Shown here: positions 32,309-36,733 of the stretch, one piece after another | How positions within the stretch are numbered: position 1 is the first letter of the stretch | Layout: each line of letters opens with the position of its first letter | Assembly (NCBI GenBank): GCA_018716285.1 | Contig: DVKD01000053.1 | Coordinates: 1 to 36,733, forward strand | Reading direction: 5' to 3' | Length of the DNA: 36,733 nt | From: Candidatus Merdivicinus faecavium | GTDB lineage: Bacteria > Bacillota > Clostridia > Oscillospirales > Ruminococcaceae | Translations under genes and position numbers: made by a program | The notes under the pieces: model-generated | Database searches by the model: none | Seen by the model: the letters and a program-made list of their open reading frames with translations, nothing else | What the model was told of the DNA's origin: nothing

Positions 32309-32755
32309 ATGTTACCTGCGATCTTTGGTGAAAACCTGTTTGATGATTTCTTCTCTGATGATTTCCCGATGTTCCCGATGTGGAACGGGCGCAGCCCGCT
32401 GTACGGCAAAAACGCCAAGAACCTGATGAAGACCGACGTCCGGGAGACTGAGAACAGCTACGAGCTGGACATCGACCTGCCCGGCTTCAAGAAAGAGGAG
32501 ATCGGCCTGGATCTGCGAAACGGCTACCTGACCATCAGCGCCTCGAAGGGCCTGGACAAAGACACGAAGGACAAAGAAGGCAAATACATCCGCCAGGAGC
32601 GGTATGCCGGGTCCTGCAGCCGGAGCTTCTATATCGGCACCGGCGTCGAGTCCAAGGACGTCACCGCCAAATACGAGGACGGCATCCTGAGAATTTCCTT
32701 CCCGAAGGAGACCAAGAAGGAGCTGCCCGCCAGCACGACCATCCAGATCGGCTAA
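32309..32755 (+). CDS. Hsp20/alpha-crystallin small heat shock protein
   Basis: The 148-residue chaperone holds unfolded proteins in large oligomers without ATP. After a Phe/Asp-rich N-terminus (LFDDFFSDDFPMFPMW), the alpha-crystallin domain spans about residues 38-135 (KTDVRETENSYELDIDLPGFKKEEIGLDLRNGYLTISA through YEDGILRISFPK). The C-terminal tail contains TIQIG, the I-x-I contact used in oligomer assembly. GGAGGA precedes the ATG. It is a single gene under a CIRCE promoter, with two terminators after it. HrcA-controlled hsp20 is a sensible variant of the class I heat-shock regulon. Confidence 0.95.
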   Translation: MLPAIFGENLFDDFFSDDFPMFPMWNGRSPLYGKNAKNLMKTDVRETENSYELDIDLPGFKKEEIGLDLRNGYLTISASKGLDKDTKDKEGKYIRQERYAGSCSRSFYIGTGVESKDVTAKYEDGILRISFPKETKKELPASTTIQIG

Positions 32756-32762
32756 AAGTCAG

Positions 32763-32799
32763 ACCGGCGTTCTCACCACACGGCGAGGACGCCGGTTTT
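32763..32799 (+). terminator. Terminator 1 after hsp20
   Basis: ACCGGCGTTCTC (32763-32774) pairs with GAGGACGCCGGT (32785-32796), followed by T residues. Confidence 0.85.
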
Positions 32800-32810
32800 A
32801 TCTGCTGTCA

Positions 32811-32845
32811 AGCGCGCCTGCTGCAAAAAAAGGGCGCGCTTTTTG
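32811..32845 (+). terminator. Terminator 2 after hsp20
   Basis: AGCGCGCC (32811-32818) pairs with GGCGCGCT (32833-32840), followed by T residues. Tandem terminators would insulate the next operon from heat-shock readthrough. Confidence 0.8.
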
Positions 32846-32959
32846 TGTTTTTCCCTATCTCGCTGCGGGAAAAAGGGGCTCTGCTTTATCCCTTTTCATG
32901 AAAATCGTGCAAAACATCAAGAAAATCGAGAAAAGTACTAGGAAAACGGAATCAATGTG

Positions 32960-32968
32960 TGCTAGAAT
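32960..32968 (+). promoter_or_regulatory. Extended -10 promoter of epimerase-DapA-M20 operon
   Basis: TGCTAGAAT forms a TGN-type extended -10 with TAGAAT at 32963-32968, about 50 bases before the first gene. The matching -35 is weak. Confidence 0.45.
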
Positions 32969-33017
32969 ATAACTAAACAGTTACTTTCGACTCTTTTTGA
33001 AAGGGATGATTGCAGAG

Positions 33018-34034
33018 ATGTGGACAGAAGAAACGCTGGACCGGCTGCTGACCGAGCCTTCCCCCGCGCTGATCGCGGATGTGCGGAAGCTGGACGGCGG
33101 GCTGATGATTTTAGGGGCCGGGGGGAAGATGGGCCCGACCCTCGCTGTGCTGGCCAAAAAGGCCTTTGCCGCCGCCGGCAAGAAGGACCCGGTAATCGCC
33201 GTTTCCCGCTTCAGCGACCCCGCCGCACGCGGCCTGCTCGAGCGGGAGGGCGTCGAGACGATTTCGGCCGACCTGATGGAGCCCGGCGCGCTCGAGGCGC
33301 TCCCCGACGCCGCCAACATCATTTTCATGGCCGGGCGGAAATTCGGCACCGCCGGGGAGGAGTGCCTCACCTGGGGGATGAACGCCGTTCTTCCCTCGCT
33401 GGTCATCCGCCGGTTCCCGGCGGCGCGGTTTACCGTCTTTTCCTCCGGCAACCTCTACCCCATGACGCCCCCGCACCAGGGCGGCGCCAACGAGGACACC
33501 CCGCCCGGCCCGGTCGGGGAGTACGCGATGTCCTGCCTCGCCAGGGAGCGCATTTTCGAGTACGCCTCCCGCACGACCGGGGCGAAGGTGCTGCTCTACC
33601 GCCTGAATTACGCCGTCGACCTGCGGTACGGCGTCCTCTATGACATCGCCCGCAAGGTGCTCGCCGGGGAGGAGGTCGACCTCGCCACCCCCTGCTTCAA
33701 CTGCATCTGGCAGGGCGACGCCAACGAGTACGCTATCCGCAGCCTGCTGCTCGCGGATTCTCCCGCCGTGCGCCTCAATGTGACCGGCCCCGAGACCGTC
33801 TCGGTCCGGTACGCCGCCGCCCGCTTCGGGGAGCTTTTGGGCCGGGAGGTCCGCTTCACCGGCCAGCCTGGCGAAACCGCCCTGCTGAGCAGCAGCGCCC
33901 GCTGCATGGCGGCCTTCGGCTACCCAAGGGTCCCGCTGGACACCCTGATCGACTGGCAGGCCCAGTGGCTGCTGGACGGCGGCCGCACCCTCAACAAGCC
34001 CACCCACTTTGAAGAGAGAAAGGGGAATTTCTGA
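33018..34034 (+). CDS. NAD-dependent epimerase/dehydratase-like oxidoreductase
   Basis: The 338-residue protein is an extended short-chain dehydrogenase. After WTEETLDRLLTEPSPALIADVRKL comes the nucleotide-binding LGAGGKMGPTLAVLA near residues 34-48. An SSGNLYPM segment follows, then EYAMSCLARERIFEYAS, which holds the position of the usual YxxxK but lacks the Lys (YAMSC). The catalytic Tyr-Lys pair is therefore altered, so the reaction may not be a classical epimerisation. Start choices are ATG at 33006 (no room for a ribosome site) or 33018, taken here, with AAAGGG about 12 bases before. It overlaps the DapA-like gene by one base (TGATG), and an M20 gene follows. The three likely form a catabolic unit. 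Confidence 0.8.
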   Translation: MWTEETLDRLLTEPSPALIADVRKLDGGLMILGAGGKMGPTLAVLAKKAFAAAGKKDPVIAVSRFSDPAARGLLEREGVETISADLMEPGALEALPDAANIIFMAGRKFGTAGEECLTWGMNAVLPSLVIRRFPAARFTVFSSGNLYPMTPPHQGGANEDTPPGPVGEYAMSCLARERIFEYASRTTGAKVLLYRLNYAVDLRYGVLYDIARKVLAGEEVDLATPCFNCIWQGDANEYAIRSLLLADSPAVRLNVTGPETVSVRYAAARFGELLGREVRFTGQPGETALLSSSARCMAAFGYPRVPLDTLIDWQAQWLLDGGRTLNKPTHFEERKGNF

Positions 34035-35098
34035 TGAACCGGCATCAAACGGCCCTGCAACTGCTCCATGAGGGGACCGTGATCCCCGCCCTGCCGCTGG
34101 CCCTCGACGCGGAGCGCCGGTTCGACCCGGCGCGGGAGCGCACCCTCCTCCGCTATTATTTTGACGCCGGCGCGGGCGGCATCGCCGCGGCGGTCCACAC
34201 CACCCAGTTTGCCATCCGCGACCCGAAGGTCGGCCTGTTTGAGCCGCTGCTCGCCCTCGTTTCGGAGGAAGCCGGCCGGTATGAGGAACAGAGCGGCCGG
34301 GCGCTCGTCAGGATCGCCGGCGCCTGCGGCGAGACGGCGCAGGCGGTCCGCGAGGCGGAGCTTGCCCGGGAGTACGGCTTCGACGCGGTGCTTTTAAGCC
34401 CCGGCGGCCTCCCCGGCTATACCGAGGACGATTTTGTCGAGCGGACCCGCGCCGTCGCGGAGGTGCTGCCGGTCGTCGGCTTTTACCTCCAGCCGTCGGT
34501 CGGCGGGCGGGTGTTCTCCTACGATTACTGGCAGAAGATCTGCGCGATCGAAAACGTCGTCGCCATCAAGAGCGCGCCCTTCAACCGCTACCAGACCCTC
34601 GAGCTGGTCCGGGCGGCCGCCCTCTCCCCCCGCAGCGGGGAGATCGCCCTCTACACCGGCAACGACGACAACATCGTCGTCGACCTTCTCACCGAGTACG
34701 CCTTTTCCGACGAAAACGGGCAGATCCGCCGCAAGGGCTTTGCGGGCGGCCTGCTCGGCCACTGGGCGGTCTGGACCCGCAGGGCGGCGGAGCTCTTCGA
34801 GGAATTAAAGCAGTACCGCGGCAGGGCGGAGATTCCTTCGGAGCTGCTCACCCGGGCGGCCCAGGTCACCGACTGCAACAGCGCCTTTTTCGACACCGCC
34901 CACAGCTTTGCCGGCTGCATCGCGGGGGTCCACGAGGTGCTGCGGCGGCAGGGGCTGCTGGAGGGGATCTGGTGCCTGGACCCGGAGGAGGGGCTCTCCC
35001 CCGGCCAGGCGGAGGAGATCGACCGGGTCTACCGGATGTACCCCGACTTAAACGACGACGCCTTTGTCCGGGAAAACCTCGCCCGCTGGGCGGAATGA
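34034..35098 (+). CDS. DapA/NanA-family class I aldolase or lyase
   Basis: The 354-residue protein belongs to the dihydrodipicolinate synthase/N-acetylneuraminate lyase superfamily of Schiff-base enzymes. The barrel shows GIAAAVHTTQF near residue 50, DAVLLSPGGLPGYTEDDF near 120, GFYLQPSVGG near 150, and the Schiff-base Lys in VVAIKSAPFNR near 180. It is about 50 residues longer than DapA, mainly in the C-terminal helices. Such enzymes split or condense pyruvate or related 2-keto acids. Together with the preceding dehydrogenase it suggests breakdown of a sugar acid or keto-acid derivative. Translation is coupled to the previous gene through TGATG. Confidence 0.85.
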   Translation: MNRHQTALQLLHEGTVIPALPLALDAERRFDPARERTLLRYYFDAGAGGIAAAVHTTQFAIRDPKVGLFEPLLALVSEEAGRYEEQSGRALVRIAGACGETAQAVREAELAREYGFDAVLLSPGGLPGYTEDDFVERTRAVAEVLPVVGFYLQPSVGGRVFSYDYWQKICAIENVVAIKSAPFNRYQTLELVRAAALSPRSGEIALYTGNDDNIVVDLLTEYAFSDENGQIRRKGFAGGLLGHWAVWTRRAAELFEELKQYRGRAEIPSELLTRAAQVTDCNSAFFDTAHSFAGCIAGVHEVLRRQGLLEGIWCLDPEEGLSPGQAEEIDRVYRMYPDLNDDAFVRENLARWAE

Positions 35099-35142
35099 CC
35101 GGCCCTATTGAAAAAAATCCACAGCGAAAGAAGGTCGCATCC

Positions 35143-36537
35143 ATGAAAAACCTCCTGAAGGAACGGGCCTGCAGGGCGATCGACGAAAGCCGCGCGCTGC
35201 TATATGAGACGGTGCGGGACATCGCCGCCGCCCCGGAGCTCGGATACAAGGAATTCCGCACCAGCCGGTACATGCGGCAGCGGCTGGAGGCGCTCGGCCT
35301 CCCCTGCCGGGACGGGCTTGCCCGCACCGGGCTGCGCGCGGACGCGAAGGGGCGGTCCTCCCGCCGCACCGTCGCCGTCATCGGGGAGCTCGACGCGGTC
35401 GTCAGCCCCGCCCATCCCGACGCCGACGAGGCGACCGGCGCGGCCCACGCCTGCGGGCACCACGTCCAGCTCGCCAACCTGCTGGGGGCGGCCGTCGGGC
35501 TTGTGCAGAGCGGCGTGATCGCGGAGCTCGACGGGGATATCGCCTTCTTCGCCGTCCCGGCCGAGGAATTCGCCGAGATGGAGTTCCGCCGCAGGCTGCG
35601 GGAGGAGGGGGAGGTCTGCTACCTCTCCGGCAAGCAGGAGCTCATCCGGCTCGGGGCCTTTGACGACGTCGATATGGCGATGATGGTCCACTCCCACTCG
35701 GCGACGCCGGAGCGCCGGCTCTTCCTGGGGGGCGGCAGCATGGGCTTTACCGCCAAGCAGATCCGCTTCGAAGGGCGGGAGGCCCATGCGGGCGGCGCGC
35801 CCCATGAGGGGGTCAACGCCCTGAACGCCGCGATGGCGGCCCTCATGTGCATCCATGCCAACCGGGAGACCTTCCGGGACGAGGACGGCATCCGGGTCCA
35901 CCCCATCATCACCAAGGGCGGGGATCTGGTCAACGTCGTGCCGGCCGACGTGCGGATGGAGACCTATGTCCGGGCCAGGAATATGGCGGCGCTGCAGGGG
36001 GCCTGCGGGACGGTCGACCGCTCCATCCTCGGCGCGGCCTACGCGATCGGGGCGAAGGCCTTTATCGACAACCTGCCCGGGCAGCTCCCGCTGCGGCAGG
36101 ACGCGGCCCTCACCGCCCTGTTCCGGGAAAACGCCCGCGCCTTTTTCCGGGAAGAGGAGATCCGCACGGGGGTCGACCTGGTCGGCTCGACCGATATGGG
36201 GGACCTAAGCCAGCTCATCCCCTGCCTCCACCCGACCATCGGGGGATTTGCAGGCAACGCCCACAGCAGGGATTTCCGGGTCGCGGACTGGGAGACGGCG
36301 GTGCTTCTCCCCGCCAAGATGATGGCCATGACCGTCATTGACCTGCTCTGTGACGGCGCGGCTGAGGCCGAGCGTGTCTGCGCGGAATTTGCCCCCGCGA
36401 TGACCAAGGCGGAATACTGCGCTTTCCTCGACAGCCAGTTCGGCCCGTGGCCCGTGGCCGGGCCGGACGATGACGACGCGGCAGGCTGCCCCGCACCGGC
36501 CGCTGGAACGGTCCGACAGGCGGACCGTCATGGATAG
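35143..36537 (+). CDS. M20 family amidohydrolase with repeat-encoded C-terminus
   Basis: This 464-residue metal-dependent amidohydrolase/peptidase belongs to the M20D-like group. Motifs are GELDAV, the metal ligands in AHACGHHVQLANLLGAA near residues 104-120, the catalytic-acid region VPAEEF, dimerisation-domain HAGGAPHEGVNALNAA, and GSTDMGDLS. Relatives remove acyl or amino-acid groups from amides. The last 30 or so residues (from about 434, with a DDDD run and AGTVRQADRHG) are encoded by the first unit of the tandem repeat starting near 36451, which also supplies the stop. The native end probably lay near FLDSQFGPWP. The ATG at 35143 follows AAGAAGG. It is the last gene of the three-gene operon. 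Confidence 0.87.
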   Translation: MKNLLKERACRAIDESRALLYETVRDIAAAPELGYKEFRTSRYMRQRLEALGLPCRDGLARTGLRADAKGRSSRRTVAVIGELDAVVSPAHPDADEATGAAHACGHHVQLANLLGAAVGLVQSGVIAELDGDIAFFAVPAEEFAEMEFRRRLREEGEVCYLSGKQELIRLGAFDDVDMAMMVHSHSATPERRLFLGGGSMGFTAKQIRFEGREAHAGGAPHEGVNALNAAMAALMCIHANRETFRDEDGIRVHPIITKGGDLVNVVPADVRMETYVRARNMAALQGACGTVDRSILGAAYAIGAKAFIDNLPGQLPLRQDAALTALFRENARAFFREEEIRTGVDLVGSTDMGDLSQLIPCLHPTIGGFAGNAHSRDFRVADWETAVLLPAKMMAMTVIDLLCDGAAEAERVCAEFAPAMTKAEYCAFLDSQFGPWPVAGPDDDDAAGCPAPAAGTVRQADRHG

Positions 36538-36733
36538 GTTGCCGGCCCGCTCCGCCGATCTGCGCCCGTGGCCGGGCCGGACAAGACGCCGCGGCAGCTT
36601 GCCCCGCACCGGCCGCTGGAACGGTCCGACAGGCGGACCGTCATGGATAGGTTGCCGGCCCGCTCCGCCGATCTGCGCCCGTGGCCGGGCCGGACAAGAC
36701 GCCGCGGCAGCCTGCCCCGCACCGGCCGCTGGA
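36451..36733 (+). repeat. Tandem 113-114 bp palindromic repeats, running off the window
   Basis: Units start (CCCGTGGCCGGG) at 36451, 36565 and 36678. The third is cut by the window end. Units two and three are nearly identical; unit one differs in a few bases (GATGACGACG versus AAGACGCCG). Each holds the hairpin ACGGTCCG-N5-CGGACCGT (36508-36528, 36621-36641) at about the same offset as in the copies near 29.2-29.4 kb. The order is head, GCACCG, GCTGGA, hairpin, CATGGATAGGTT, tail. The array begins inside the M20 reading frame. Neighbouring open frames on the minus strand are side effects of the repeat. Confidence 0.88.

Noticed and set aside
36205-36722. Repeated minus-strand open frames over the tandem array
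   Set aside because: They only reflect the 113-bp period translated twice and have no ribosome sites.
36451-36733. CRISPR array
   Set aside because: The 113-bp units are repeats throughout, with no variable spacers, and there are no cas genes.

Overview
The window looks like a chromosomal segment from a high-GC anaerobic member of the Clostridia, most likely a gut Oscillospirales-type bacterium. This is inferred from several traits seen together: sigma-A promoters with strong AGGAGG-type ribosome binding sites, a CIRCE heat-shock operator, the redox regulator Rex, a subgroup-Ic aspartate aminotransferase, a YbhJ-length aconitase-family hydratase, and GC-rich coding sequence interrupted by AT-rich promoters. 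No rRNA, tRNA, CRISPR array, phage gene or transposase was seen.

Layout. 1-4.9 kb: a decayed lower-GC stretch, then marR plus a heterodimeric ABC exporter (three genes, terminator). 4.9-6.8 kb: an NCS2/AzgA-type purine permease behind a long leader with an intrinsic terminator. 6.8-18.0 kb: an eight-gene operon with a broken GH3 glucosidase, a GH4 glycosidase, a NagB-type deaminase/isomerase, a ROK kinase, a PHP-domain protein, a URO-D/MtbA-like protein, an MttB-superfamily methyltransferase and a 1109-residue GH94-like phosphorylase. 18.0-20.1 kb: a Pit phosphate transporter and DUF47 protein behind a riboswitch-like leader. 20.1-25.0 kb (minus): aconitase-family hydratase, SAM methyltransferase, NADP-isocitrate dehydrogenase and rex, with a Rex-like operator over the promoter. 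25.1-29.2 kb: an MmcQ/YjbR protein, an aminotransferase and a UvrD-type helicase. 29.2-30.9 kb: palindromic repeats, a frameshifted SLOG-family gene, an Arc-like ribbon-helix-helix protein and pyrE. 30.9-36.7 kb: a second URO-D-family gene, CIRCE-controlled hsp20, a three-gene operon (NAD-dependent epimerase-like, DapA-like aldolase, M20 amidohydrolase), and a ~113-bp tandem repeat running off the window end.

How the genes work together. The 6.9-18.0 kb operon combines glycoside cleavage/phosphorolysis and amino-sugar processing with two proteins of the corrinoid methyl-transfer families. It has no corrinoid protein and no transporter, so it is the best candidate for an undescribed pathway, perhaps use of a methylated glycan or glycoside. 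The 33.0-36.5 kb trio resembles a small catabolic module of unknown substrate. The acn-methyltransferase-idh-rex operon should convert citrate to 2-oxoglutarate under redox control.

The most unusual non-coding signal is a ~111-114 bp repeat family at 29.2-29.4 kb and 36.45-36.73 kb. Its units share a head and carry a hairpin at a fixed offset whose stem sequence differs between copies while pairing is kept. One unit supplies the C-terminus and stop codon of the M20 gene, and another lies at the truncated end of the SLOG gene.
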